Source of the DNA: Panorpa germanica | Lineage: Eukaryota > Arthropoda > Insecta > Mecoptera > Panorpidae | DNA: 64,000 bases | Assembly (NCBI GenBank): GCA_963678705.1 | Contig: OY783219.1 | Coordinates: forward strand, 2,790,001 to 2,854,000 | Direction: 5' to 3' | Shown here: piece after piece, positions 1 through 11,786 of the stretch | How positions within the stretch are numbered: position 1 is the stretch's first letter | How the letters are laid out: every line of letters starts with the position of its first letter | Translations under genes and position numbers: made by a program | The notes under the pieces: generated by a model | Told to the model about the DNA's origin: nothing | The model's input: the letters and a program-made list of their open reading frames with translations, nothing else | The model's database searches: none

Positions 1-60
1 TTTTTAATTGTTGTTTATTTGACTTAAAGTATGCTTGTAGGTTAGTCGTCACATTTATTT

Positions 61-575
61 AATGTTACTTCCCGTTACATTCTTCGATAACATTTCATTT
101 ATTCCTTATTTTACTAATATCATCATAAACATCCTTTTTTCTCTTTATTCCTCCTCCTCTATTCGCCTCTTTCTTATTTCTACCATTGCCTTCCGTTCAA
201 AAGTTCCTTTCACGCTTCTTCCACTTTCCACCTTCCTCTTGCAACTATTTATTATATGCTACAAGTTTACCTCTTCCTCTTTACGTATCCTGCATACTTT
301 CTTCCACTCTTCACTCCCAATATTTACCTCCTCTATCTTTATTCCACAGCTTGAACCTTGCGATCATCCTGACTTGCCCTTTTTCTTGTTTTCACAATCG
401 TTTAAACCTTTCCTCTATCTTCTCCTTTTACTTGTTACTCCCTGAACCTTCCACTCTTTCTCTCGCTTCCTTTTTATCTCATCCAACACCACTCTTTTTC
501 TTTCATAGTAATCCTTTCTCTTTTATTAATTTCAGTAACCATCCTTTCTTCCAACTTTACTATGTTCCTTTTTAG
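61..575 (-). mobile_element. Probable LINE ORF2 remnant (purine-rich sense strand)
   Basis: The plus strand is strongly pyrimidine-rich. Read on the minus strand it gives Lys/Glu/Arg-rich pieces interrupted by stops, the same composition as the better-supported LINE fragments at 42,806 and 53,970. No catalytic motif or 3' tail was recognised, so the family is an inference from composition only. The open frames on the plus strand here are rich in Ser, Leu, Phe and Pro and look like antisense shadows. Simple polypyrimidine sequence is the alternative. Confidence 0.35.
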
Positions 576-2465
576 TCAGTTCTTTCGCTGATATTATTAC
601 CGCGGACTAGATAACATTATCAAATGAAGTCACTTCAACTAAAATTACCAGATCAAGTCACATTAACACTCAGCAACAAAGACCAGCTGCATTTACATAC
701 ATTTTTAAACAAATACATTCAATTTTACATTGTGTGAATCTGCCTTTTGTTCACTATCTCTATAGGCAGATATATTAATTTCCAGATGTGTATTTATATA
801 TGCATGCAGGTCCATAATTATCCGCCCACAATTATCATAATAACTTTTATGATTATGGTTCCAGTTTCAGTTCCAGTTCCAGCTCCAGTGAATTAGTATA
901 CGGGGACTGATTCATGTGAGTTGAATGGACGTTTCTATTTCTGTTTTTCGACAAAATATTGCGTCACTACATTAAACTATCATTAATGATTCACAATTAG
1001 TTGCATTTAGTGCCGCTATCGCCACAGAGCGATGCGCTGTTAATTGACCTAGAGAATTTACATATAGGACATACCTATTTTTCTTTCACACACTCATACA
1101 TTTATTTTAACTAATTAGTTGTTAATTTTTTAGAATTAATGGCAGTGCGACAATTGTCATAATGCGATCGAACTAATTCAGGGAAGCACGAGTTTACCTC
1201 TTGTTCCGGGCTCTTGTGCTATGGCCCTCTTAACAGAGTCCCCAAGCCTTGAGAAAAAGCACTGTCACACGCTATTGGGCGGTGGTTTTATGGATGTTTC
1301 AACAAGAGAAGTCATTTTAAGTCAATTGATAAATATAGAACGCAATATTTTCGTGAAAAGTGATGATAAATACAAAGTCTGAGATTAGTAATAAAACACA
1401 ATATCTGCCAAATGTCACCGAAACATTGCATTGATTTAAAATGACCGGCCTTGTTGAACATAAATATCATATCATATCATATTACCATAACATCCATAAA
1501 ATTACCGCTCCTATTGAAAGACCCTATATATCAGGTTTCTTGATCAATCTGTTCCAATAACGAAGCTCTAAGTGTTCTGTCCAATGCTGAAATCCTGTCG
1601 AACTGTTTTTTTTATATATATTTTTTGGATGGCTTTCTAGAACTCCAGTCCTTCTTTCACTTACTCTACCATATACATCAAGATATATCCTATCGCTTTT
1701 CATTACATATAAATGAGTCATATAATATACTAACTGTATATACTTGTTAATTACATTATGCCGTTAATATAATATACATTACGATAGAATTACACAAAAT
1801 TGTTCATAACTAAGCGATGACACAGTATACTAATGAAAACAATGAAATAAATTCGCTTTAATCGGTACATTAGAGCAAAAGCTTTCTCTTCTGTGTAATG
1901 TTTTATTGGAAGCTGTGTACGTTACACCACGAATCCGCGATACAGTGTACTCCCCCCCTGCCCCTCGCACCTCCCCGCACTCAATACTGCGCAGCAAAGT
2001 TGAATGGAGTTATAAATGAATATCAAAACACAATTCGGAATTTACTTAGGAGGCAAATTATTGACTAAGCGAAATGAGAGTAACAAGGAAACAACGATTA
2101 CAATAAGATAGAAAGGGATAGATGATATAGAAATAGGAAGATGAAATACGGAACAGTAAACTAATGTTTTAGTAAGGCTACAATGAACAGAAATGGTCGA
2201 AAATGAGCTGTAGCTTGAGTTGGAGCGCTTTAAAATATTGAATTGTTTGGATACAAAGGAGAACTTTGCGATAAACGGATGTATTAACTGCTTAAACAAC
2301 TAAACACATGCATTTAATACGTCTAATAGAACAATATTCGGTTTAGACTATTGATTACCGATTGTATATTTCAATAATTGTCTTAATATTGAATAGAAGT
2401 CTATATTGCTAGCGATATTTCGCTGTAAGACTTCTATGTTAGTACAACACTGGTACAATTCTAGA
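576..2465. other. Unannotated AT-rich stretch
   Basis: No gene or clear repeat family was seen. It holds a short run of GTTCCA/GCTCCA hexamers at about 858-891 and a C-rich tract at about 1953-1975. The short open frames on the minus strand (1524-1721, 2042-2299) show no recognisable motif. Confidence 0.5.
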
Positions 2466-2830
2466 CATGTTTAGATCTTATTATTATTATATTATAATAT
2501 GTTTGCCTTTCGGCTTTACAATCTACATTCTTAATACATTTCATAGAACTTCCTTTTCTATTTCCAAAAGTACTTTCTGTTTCTTCTTCTCTTGACCGTC
2601 TCCCTTCATTTTCCTTAGTTCTCCTTCATTCTCATCGTTTCCTCACCTCTTGTCTTCTTTGTCCCTTCGTCTCTTTGTCACTTCAAATTAAAATCACTTC
2701 TGCTCTGGCGATACTTTTCTTTTCTCGTTCCTGTTCTCTATTTCCGCCATCCACCTCCTTCCTTCACTCCCTTTAATAACTGCACAATATTCTTCTCGCT
2801 TATTACTTTATCTCTTAGACCTTCTAATCA
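2466..2830 (-). mobile_element. LINE 3' end, 5'-truncated
   Basis: On the minus strand this is the last part of a LINE ORF2 and its 3' UTR. A peptide ending RRWMAEIE (around 2740-2770) matches the end region of the related copies at 53,970 and 37,105. The element ends in the stem-loop GCCGAAAGGC (about 2508-2517) followed by an A/T-rich tail with TAA repeats (2470-2500). Most of the LINE is missing, as is usual for 5' truncation during target-primed reverse transcription. The same block, from the hairpin through an AAAGTACTTTTGGAA motif, recurs at 53,970-54,495 and partly at 22,145. The clade is uncertain; R1- or I-like is a guess. Confidence 0.65.
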
Positions 2831-4222
2831 CAACTAGTCTTGCCCAATGACTCTACCATTATTACAGTAATGTGCGATTGCATTCATTAAGTTTTTAATT
2901 TATTACTAACTAATTAGCCATACGTGTTAAGGCATACGTGTAAAAAGCATTAATTAAAAAGTGTCGTAAACAAATAACATAATTGCAACACAAAACAGAA
3001 CAAGAAGAACTCCGATTCTGAACCCTTCTCGTGTGGGCTAGGGTGGTGAGAGGGTGCGTGGTATAGTAGAAAGGAAACAGCGGAAGTGGATTACAAGGAG
3101 TTTTTTCGCTCTTGTTTATATTGTATCATAAAAACGGATTTACAAAGGGTTTTGTTGGTACATAGTGGGTACAGGGTATATACTCGTACATATAGAAAAC
3201 GGAAGTGAATAACAAAAGAAAAAAGATAAAAAATTAACAGAGATTGAATTTGGTTATTTAATTAACTGGAGCAAAGAGATTTTTTCTAACATTTCAGTTT
3301 TGTTAAATCACTCAGTTGAACCACAACAATTGCTTTCTGGGAATGTGTTTTTTAAGAAGAGAATAAACATGAATTAGGGCAGTAGAACTGACTTCTCTTT
3401 AAATGCTAATGGAATCTCCAATCAAATGCTAACGTCCCTTTTAGAAGAGATTCGGAAAAATAATAATAATTTCTCAGAAGTACTTCATCATTAAATGCAG
3501 ATTAAATTACAAACACTTTTAACGATGATTTTTCTGAGAAATTTTCTTCAAAAGCTGTAAGCTTTGTTTGTTTTTCTCAGAAATTTTAGGAGTGAGCGAT
3601 TGTTGTTCTCAATTTTTGCTTTACTCTAAATTAATTTCTGTGAGCAGACTCGTCATCCCAATAAATTCATATTAGATACAAAAGCAATGTGTGTCCAAAA
3701 TATAATATTCGTGTAGTTTGTAGTTCGTATACCGTACACCAAGTATCAAGAGAAGAAGAATAAGAAAAACTAAGCACATAAAAATAAAATAAGTAAGAAG
3801 GAAAAGTGACGTGATAGATTTGAGAAATGGTAAAGGCTCTTTGGACTTTTGGTGTAATGTTTAGATGAAATTATTGTATGATACCCTTACAATGAACCCC
3901 ATCACTGCTTCCACCCCACCCACACCCCGTACGTTGAGCAGAGTGCTCTCTCTCTAATGGATGCAATCACCGAACCGAATAGGGGCTCATGGCCCATACT
4001 TAACAAGCACTGGGGGGTGTTTTGGGAGGGTGAGATGGTGGTATTGAGTATGGGGTGGAGAGAGGTTGTCTCTGTTGTCAGTTATTACAAACCCCTGTAG
4101 ATATATTGTAAGATACACCCTTGTCATTTATATTACAACTGCGTTTGTTAAATGATATCATAATGCTCTTTTATTTATGAATAACGAACGCTTTACAACC
4201 GTTAAATCTAGGAACAACTTCC

Positions 4223-4225
<3 letters not shown>
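2831..4225. other. Unannotated AT-rich stretch
   Basis: No gene was recognised. A C-rich patch (about 3896-3935) is followed by a G-rich patch (about 4008-4070). There are several weakly repeated phrases around TTTCTCAGAAATTTT between 3460 and 3600, but no element with defined ends. Confidence 0.5.

Positions 4226-4297
<72 letters not shown>
4226..4297. repeat. (TA)n microsatellite
   Basis: An uninterrupted run of alternating A and T, about 72 bases long. Its length is likely to be polymorphic and could be mis-assembled. Confidence 0.95.
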
Positions 4298-4300
<3 letters not shown>

Positions 4301-4639
4301 CGGGATATATTTATTGGAGCACCTAATATTTAAATTTAATAAGAAGTTTATAATTTTAAAGTTTTCCTAATGATAATAACCTAATAACCACTTCTCCCGC
4401 TCCTTCCGTAAACTTTCCATGCGATCTCTAAAAGTTTCGGGTTGAATTAATTAGATTTAGATTATAAACATAATTAGAAATTATAATTCTGTGATTATAA
4501 CGTTGTGGGAGTTATCAAATTTTTATAAATAAGTCTGCTTTACATAAATTTTGTTGCCTATATTAATATTTTGGTTTTGAGCGCTGACCGTTGATTTGGG
4601 GTAATCGCTTCACACTTGGACAGGTAGATGCACAATACA

Positions 4640-4855
4640 GTGCTACCTTGCTACAACCTAGATATCACCAAGGTAATGATGTACTTACCTAATCAGGTAA
4701 TTCTCTGAGTCTGACATAATAATCCTGAAAACACAGGAAGAAAATTGTCTTACAGTGAAGTATGATTGCTACAAGCTAGCTCCAGGGCTCACTCTACATC
4801 TTCTAGATACAAAATTGTCTCAACCGTGCTGTTTCACACTTGCTAGCTTGCTACT
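4640..4855 (-). repeat. Diverged dispersed repeat related to 14,411-14,795
   Basis: The minus strand carries GTAGCAAGCTAGCAAGTGTG followed by a spaced GACAATTTT, matching GTAGTAAGCTAGCAAGTGTG and GATAATTTT near 14,447-14,495. Similarity elsewhere is patchy. It may be an old copy of the same inverted-repeat element. Its limits are uncertain. Confidence 0.3.
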
Positions 4856-5723
4856 TGGGAAGTGATCTGTCAATTTTAGTAGTTTCATTGGTAGAATGTT
4901 ACAATTATAAAGGATATCATTATCTGTATATCCTGAAAATTTGAAGTCGATTGATGGTTTCGGACTCGAGATAAATTGACACAAATTTTAAACAGAAAAT
5001 ACATTTGGACTTGTGGTTGGACCAGTCTTTTACTTTGAATTAAAGGAAAACAAATCTATAGAGTGTACACTGTACAGTGAGCTTTTTGTTTATATATACG
5101 TAATAAAATGCAAAAATTATTTGTTGTGTCGTTACTCAAATAAAACAACGTGAAGTTGAACATTTTCTTTAAGAACGATCGTGCTGACAAATAGTATTTG
5201 GTATATATAGCTAGTAAAGTGTTTGCCTACTTAGCTACAAGTTCTTCTGCTTTTACAACGCATGCGCAACAAAACCTTAATCCCAAGTTTTTCAAATAAC
5301 TTCCACATGGTGATTAAAAGTAACCGGGTTATTTCAACAATATATTTTACACAGTGGTAAGTCGAATCTCTCTTTGTTCGGTAAATGTAACGGTAAACAA
5401 CAGTTTGTTAATTGCGTTCCAACGCGTTCAATGATAATAAAATGTTTGAACTGATATTGTACCCCCTACTCCACTCCATTCCACTTTCCCCACATCATCT
5501 GTTTATCTTGAGGCAGGTAAATGGACGCTATTTAACACAATGTTTACATTACACCAATTGGCGTGTGTTAGAGGATGGGAGAAGAACGAAGGGATGCCTC
5601 TTTATCGTCCTCCAATTGGCATTTAACAATTGATAGATTGCGATTTCATGTTATGCTAGATAAAACACATCTCTACTATTGATCTGTTCACTTTGTTGAC
5701 TTGAATGATTTATCCAGTGATGC
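4856..5723. other. Unannotated AT-rich stretch
   Basis: Nothing recognisable was seen. The 73-residue open frame at 5412-5633 has no motif and no supporting context. Confidence 0.5.
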
Positions 5724-5894
5724 TGGAATGACTCCAGGTTTTAGTTCCAGTTCCAGTTCCAATCGTGAAGTCCATACTCTTAACACTCGTAACAGTTATC
5801 ATCCGGTTCAAAGTTCACTCCGTGAAGAAGCTGCTCTGGAGATTTATTGATTTGATGGTGGAACTGCTACTGGAACTGGAGCTACGATATTCCA
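5724..5894. mobile_element. Small foldback element with GTTCCA-type arms
   Basis: Both ends read inward as TGGAAT, then a CTCCAG-like block, then repeated GTTCCA hexamers, giving imperfect inverted arms of about 40 bases (5724-5764 and 5857-5894) around a short spacer. The arms could form a hairpin. No target-site duplication is evident. The hexamer-rich arms resemble short tracts at 858-891, 9185-9205, 21,250-21,275 and 37,775-37,800, so these may be related. Confidence 0.4.
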
Positions 5895-8369
5895 GAAAAT
5901 GAATCAATAAATTAGAATTTGCTATCAGTTTTATCTTAATTAGTGTTTTAATATATAATTAGGATTTATATGAATATAACAAGAAGAAGAAGAAGAAGAA
6001 AAGTTTGTTGTTTGGTTAATAGCTCAATCAAGAAAGTTTCCTAAAGCTAAAAGAATAAAGTTGTGTCCTTGTTGAGGTCATTGTGAAACATGATAACGTG
6101 AATATCTTGACATATAACTGATAAGAATTATTATTAGTGGTACTAACTTTGACTAACCTTGAATTCGCATCTACCAATGCTAATCGATTGACATTAAAAA
6201 CTTTGACAGCCTTATCGAATCAATAAATATTAATAATCAAATTAATCCAACAAAACTTTTCCATGACTATTTTAATATATTTTCTATTTAATATTTAATT
6301 GGTTTTAACATATTTCTATGACGGATTTTATAATCAAATTTATTTGCAAACTGCTTGACAATAATTAAAAAATAAATATACTTCTCTCTCCTACCCCCTC
6401 TTCCATCTATATATTACCCATCCCACCCGGAACACTTCCACTCCTACTTGTGTATATTTGTTAATTGAGTTGGGTTTTTTTAATCAAAACTTTTAAATTT
6501 TTTATCTCATTGATTTGAAGAGCGCGAGTGGCGAGTGATGCTTGGCATTATAATTTAGTCTTTACCGCTTTTGAAATTTAACCACTATCATCGTTCTAGC
6601 TGTCATTGAATTGACTCGATAGCCTCACTACCTGACTGCAGGTATAGCTCTTTAATTATTTTACCCGGATTTTTATTTCCACGAGAATTACGATTTTATA
6701 TTCACTGAAACTCGTCACGCGGTTTAATTTGTCGTTGAACAGGCAATTGAAGTTTTATTAAGTTTCCTTTACTATTCATATTCGAGTATATATTACGTGT
6801 TAACTAATTAATCGATTCTAGGTCGCAAACGATCCATGGAATTATCTTGCAATAAGCTAACAAATGTGGAACACACATTGTAAAACAATTTTCCATCTGG
6901 GATTAATATAAATTCATTAATTAACAACAAACGCAGTTATAATTGGAATAAGATCAGTAAGAATTAGTAAATGTAATGGAAGAGTAAGTAAAGCTCTACT
7001 CTCTCGCTCGCTGTGTTTGCATTTGCTTGCCTAGCACAGAAGTTAACCAATCGCCTCCTGCAAATTTTATTATTTATTTAATTAATTTAGCATATGTTTT
7101 TATTGTTTTATATATCAAGTACTTTGTAAACGTTGGCCTCTTCTCCGATGCCAACATGCTCGTGACTTTTAGTAAAATACCGAACCACACGAACCCAACT
7201 TCAGTTAACAAGCAATTGATGCAAGCTTCACATCGCAGTTAAAATAATTTTTATATTTGTGTAAAAGAATAATACAGTAATATATTATTTTGTTATTCTC
7301 TCTCTCCTCCCCTTCCCCCTCTCCTCTCTCATCAATCTCTCTACACAGATTTGCCGTTTTGTTATATGTGTATATAAATGTTGGCGGTCAGTTCGTGATT
7401 GCAATGATCGTCAAGCCAAGCGAGTCAACCTCCAAGCATGTTGGTCAAGCCAGTTGCCAACCGAATATATTCGTCTGTGGATAGAGCATCTGCGGTATTA
7501 ATTATATATAAACTGATAGCATAAAGCACATTATAACGCTGTGGTCAGCCTATTCTCTAACCACCCTGTTCACAAACGCACACGGCCAAACACACATTTC
7601 CTTTTTTAATTTAATATTTTCCTAACTGCCCCATTCCGTGATAATGTCCAAACATTTAAAGCACGCACTTGAACATTAACGTTCTCGTCAACATATTAAA
7701 CACAAATTAACAAATTTAATTACGCCCCATTAATTACTGTTACACAACCATTCAAAAATTCATGTAATTTCAATATTATATCATTTATTTTAATAAAGAA
7801 ACTTTTTGGTAACTTTATATTATATATATGGATTAAATGTTTTTAATAAAATAAGGGTTAATTTCCACACAGAATGTTTTGGTGGTTATGAACCCCCATG
7901 CGTCCCCCCGCCCTCATTATTGTCCCCCTGATAACACGATAGGGTAATCAACTAGTTCAAGTGGTGTCCGGTTCGATTGTTGTGATGTGTCGTTAATGCG
8001 ATCTGTACATGTTCAATTATGTTGGGCTTTAATAACGGGGCCGTAGTAGGGGCTGAGGCGAATAACATGCCTTTAGGTTCAATATCCAGCGATGGGAAAC
8101 CTATGGTATTCGAACACGTGGTGCAGATGCATGGTTAGTAAAACAAACTATCTTTAGAGAGACTTGTTGCAAGTGTTTACGTCCGTTCGACTAAAGCACG
8201 ACTATATTAAGACTGTTGTTTCTCTACTTTAAGGTCACCATTAAGATTTTGATTAAATATTGTAGAAATATCTAGATGTCTAAAGATCAATTGCATGTAA
8301 AGATTTAAACCGATGCTACATATATAGTTACACCTTGTGACGATCCAATTCTACGAGTATTTAAAATTT
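5895..8369. other. Unannotated AT-rich stretch
   Basis: Holds an AAG microsatellite at about 5983-6001, a C-rich patch at about 6388-6445 and another at 7895-7930. Open frames at 7027-7242 and 7290-7484 carry no motif. No exon, RNA gene or bounded repeat was recognised. Confidence 0.5.
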
Positions 8370-8509
8370 CGTTACACAGTGCGAGCTGCTGACCTGACAG
8401 TAACAGTCACTGCCTTTGTTGACAGTACTGTCCCGTTAGCAGCTCGACTGACCTCGACCGATCGCACACGATCATGAGTAGCTAGTGTGACGTTCTTTGT
8501 CGTGTAACG
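8370..8509. repeat. Nested inverted repeat
   Basis: An outer perfect 8-base inverted repeat, CGTTACAC (8370-8377) against GTGTAACG (8502-8509), encloses a stronger inner hairpin at 8377-8450. The whole could be a tiny foldback transposon, although no target-site duplication was found next to the outer arms. The inner hairpin is listed separately because its shape also fits a small-RNA precursor. Confidence 0.35.
8377..8450. ncRNA. Candidate hairpin RNA (precursor-miRNA-like shape)
   Basis: Read as RNA on the plus strand, 8382-8402 pairs with 8426-8446 over 21 positions with one two-base internal mismatch. A four-base lower stem (8377-8380 with 8447-8450) adds to this across one bulged G. The terminal loop is about 23 bases. 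Stem length and loop size fit an animal miRNA precursor. There is no proof of transcription, the seed was not matched to a known miRNA, and the sequence sits inside a larger inverted repeat, so a MITE arm is at least as likely. Confidence 0.2.
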
Positions 8510-9933
8510 TAGTGGGGGAACACAAGTGACAGTGAAAACATTAACGTCAGCATGTACCGAATTAATCTGTGTACAACTGTGTTATTAGTGAGAAAACACA
8601 TACGGCACGAATGAAACAAAACTGATTTGAAATTGAACGGTTTTGAGCGACTGTGTTTCTAGGTCGCAGAGCAATTACGTTGCATGCTTTTGATGGTGAA
8701 TATCATGAGCAGAAATTTGCACAAATACTTTTACATACATATATACAAATACCTCAGAATACGACACAATAAAATCCCCTATTATGCTATTGTTAAAAAT
8801 TCTATAGAGTCACTAAACTCGGCTTGACATGGCTCGTTTTTCATTTCGTTGGAAACTTCGAGGTTGCTATCAGTCGACCCGTGTGGAGACGGCCTAAATG
8901 TATGCGAAGTACAGATTCACTTGCAAATGACAGTAACTCAGTAATTGACCAGGCCAACTCGCACGACACTCGCATCATTAATAGTTGTGAAATATATTAT
9001 TTGTACAATAAACAATATTATAAGTTTAATAATTATTATTATCAGTATTATTGCTCCCCTTCGTAACTCTGCCAGTCTTGCCCAAATGTTAGGGCATAAT
9101 GTTGATAAATATTGCATAGCCAAGAGGGTTCCTCATCGCTGTAATAGTAGGCCTTACATCATAACGTTCACTCCAGCGAACTCAGCAGTTCCAGCTCCAG
9201 CTCCGTCGACTCTACCACAGTGCATGTAAGCCTCAAGGCGAATCCAGCAACTATGGTGTCCAACAGGGAAACGGGTAATTAATAAAGCTTTTGTACAAAG
9301 TCCTGAATTCTGAATCCAGGACATGGGACACAGTACACGGGACACGGGAGTGACTGCATTGTTGTGGGACAACAACTGAACGCATCAAGGATTCATGGAT
9401 AGTTTATCCAACATTGTTTCACGTCATGTTAATAAATAGTGATAGTTGGTGAGGTTCGACAATGCACGAGAGATTGCTTTTTGGGGTTCGATTTACGTAC
9501 AATAAGTCTTTGTTTTAGGGAAGTTTGCTTGGAAGGAACCAGGTATTATATATGTTATAGATTAAGCCCAAAGGATTACTCGTGTAGTTAGACTATAAAT
9601 AAATAATTTTCACAGATAGATTTATGTGGTGGTAGTGCAGAACAATATAAATGCAAACTTTTTTCATTCAAGAAATTATTTAAAGAAAGGAGAGCTTTAA
9701 ATCCTTTTAGTTTTACTTTTTTTTTAACCTTTCTAAATAGAATTTTATTTTATTTTTCTTAAAAAACTCATTAGGAACGGTTTTTTGAAATCTTTACCTG
9801 TGTGTCTTTGGATAAAAGTACTTAATATCAATGTGATACAAAATTCAAATGCGTACTTCTTGCATATATTACATTTTATGTATAACTGATAAATAGTAAG
9901 TTGTACAGCTGTGAAGAAGAACACTTCACTGAA
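8510..9933. other. Unannotated stretch
   Basis: No gene was recognised. A short GTTCCAGCTCCAGCTCC tract lies near 9187-9205 and a run of related GGGACAC words lies at 9325-9350. The open frames here (8824-9375, 9745-9954) overlap each other on both strands and lack motifs. Confidence 0.5.
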
Positions 9934-10306
9934 AATTGCGGTGGTGTCACTCATAACTCATCAATGGATTATTTAAAATCAAAAAACCAAAATGATTTCA
10001 TTAGTTAATAAGTTTCTGCATTTATGTAAAGAAAGAGTGTGCAATATTTCAAAAGGATCGGTGCAGTAGATTTTGATCTAGAAAGGGCACCGACTCTGAA
10101 AAAGCTAAGTGTGAGAAAAACGCGTATAAAAATTTCAAAGAAAGACGAAACCAGACCAGAGAAGTGAAGACTTAAAACTCTATATCTCCGACAGTTTTAC
10201 TCCAATCGGCTTCAAATTTTCACACAATAAACTTAATATGTTGTACATTAACATAAATAAATTAAAAAAATATTGAAACCTTACCTTCCGCCCCCTCCCG
10301 TTTGAT
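9934..10306 (+). repeat. Dispersed repeat family A, copy 1
   Basis: This block is homologous, in inverted orientation, to 39,148-39,583. Shared words include GGATCGGTGCAGTAGATTTT, CACCGACTCTGAAAAAGCTA, CTATATCTCCGACAGTTTTA and TTCAAATTTTCACACAATAA, in the same order. This copy lacks a segment of about 110 bases present in copy 2. No coding potential, terminal repeat or target duplication was recognised, so the class is unknown. The phrases resemble segments seen in insect non-autonomous elements, but that is only an impression. Confidence 0.7.
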
Positions 10307-11583
10307 AAAGTAGATAGTGTGCATTAAGTTTAATTATAACAAAAAGAAAACAAGTTAAAACACGAAATAGTTTTCTAGAAAATAAATTTGTAAATTTTAC
10401 TTACACTTTGTTTCATGGTAGTTAATTTTCAAAGCTGTACTCGTGCTTTACATTTGAAAATATTAATTAAAAGAAGTTTTCCTCTAATTAGATAATTGCT
10501 ATGTATTTAATTACATTACAGAACGAAATAGAACTATTCGAATTCAATGAAATATAATATTGATAGTATAGTATTTAATAACCATTCCTAGTAATTAATA
10601 CAGGATAAAATTAACCATCTCCTAGCGTAACAGTGTAAACGAGGGAAGCAGAGGGGAGCAGTACGTAAAAGTATCTTAGAAATATTCGATTTACTTACTC
10701 TGTTAAATTACAATTAATATCTTACATATTTACACACGCCATGTACATGCATACTAGAAAATTTAAATTATAATTCGAGGTAAATTCTTCACATATATAT
10801 ATTTTGAGGGTGGATTTCATAGCCCCGTACTACCCTTCACTCTTCTGTACCACGCACCCCACTGTACCCACTATCCGGTTGAATGAGATGGCAAGGGCGC
10901 AAGGGTAGTGTAGTATTTGACTGTACACTTGTATTGATCCGTACTCTACCATTATATTTGTCTCTTTCTAACCTCGTTTTCACAGCATCCTTGGTCCATG
11001 GCGCTTCTACTGTACACCATATAATTCTAGCGCCATACTATATATCTATATAACTACATATATACCATATATACATATATAAAACATTCCTTTGAAGTTT
11101 AACTCATGTTTATTATATCATCTCTTTCTTACTAATGGGATATTTGTATAATTCTATCTCGCTTTATTGATAAAATGTTCGGGTAGAGTCGCAAGTGTAT
11201 ATATATATATTTATATGCATATTGTATATGTATAAACGTTCCGTAAATGTGTATATATGTATATTTTATAGTATGTATACATATACAGTTATTGTGTAGT
11301 TGTATATGTGGTTTTGTTGGCTCGAACACCAGTGTAGTCTCTTATAGCGGTCCCTATAACTACTGCAGAACAGGGTGCCTGCCCTGTCCTGTCCTGCCCT
11401 GCTTTTCCTCCCAAAAATATGATGTATTATATACGCTATAATTTCAAATTTGTTGTCATATTAAATTTTTGTCTTATAAATTAAATTTTTATTAAAAACA
11501 TGATAGTGTAATAAAAAATCTTATTATGCACTAGATAGTTTATTCCGTGTGCCACGTGGCCACGTGTAAAGGCCTTTTAGACG
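10307..11583. other. Unannotated AT-rich stretch
   Basis: Mostly simple AT-rich sequence with several short TATA-type runs (11,035-11,080 and 11,195-11,290) and a small CCTGT/CCTGC repeat at about 11,380-11,402. The short open frames have no recognisable features. Confidence 0.5.
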
Positions 11584-11786
11584 ATCTGGGCCCTATTCCT
11601 AAGTCTTGCAAACAATGATCGTGATCGAACAGATATGATTTATATGAGTGAAACATTTTACTAATCAGTTTTAAAAGAGTATTTCTGAACTATAATAATA
11701 ATTAATAATAAAATGTTTCACTCATATAAATCAGATCTGTTCGATCACGATCATTGTTCGCAAGACTCAGGAATACGGGCCCAGAT
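11584..11786. mobile_element. Foldback MITE with long inverted arms
   Basis: The two ends are inverted copies of each other over about 77 bases: ATCTGGGCCC, then a block containing AATGATCGTGATCGAACAGA and ATTTATATGAGTGAAACATT, with few differences. A 48-base AT-rich spacer separates the arms (about 11,662-11,709). It has no coding capacity. The flanks were searched by eye for 8-base or TA target duplications and none is convincing. The flanking sequence resembles a segment near 14,817-14,875, so it may have landed in an older repeat. Confidence 0.7.

Noticed and set aside
2466-2830. Degenerate target duplication around the LINE 3' end (TTAGATCTTATTA and TTAGACCTTCTAA)
   Set aside because: Only 10 of 13 positions match, and the AT-rich context makes chance matches likely.
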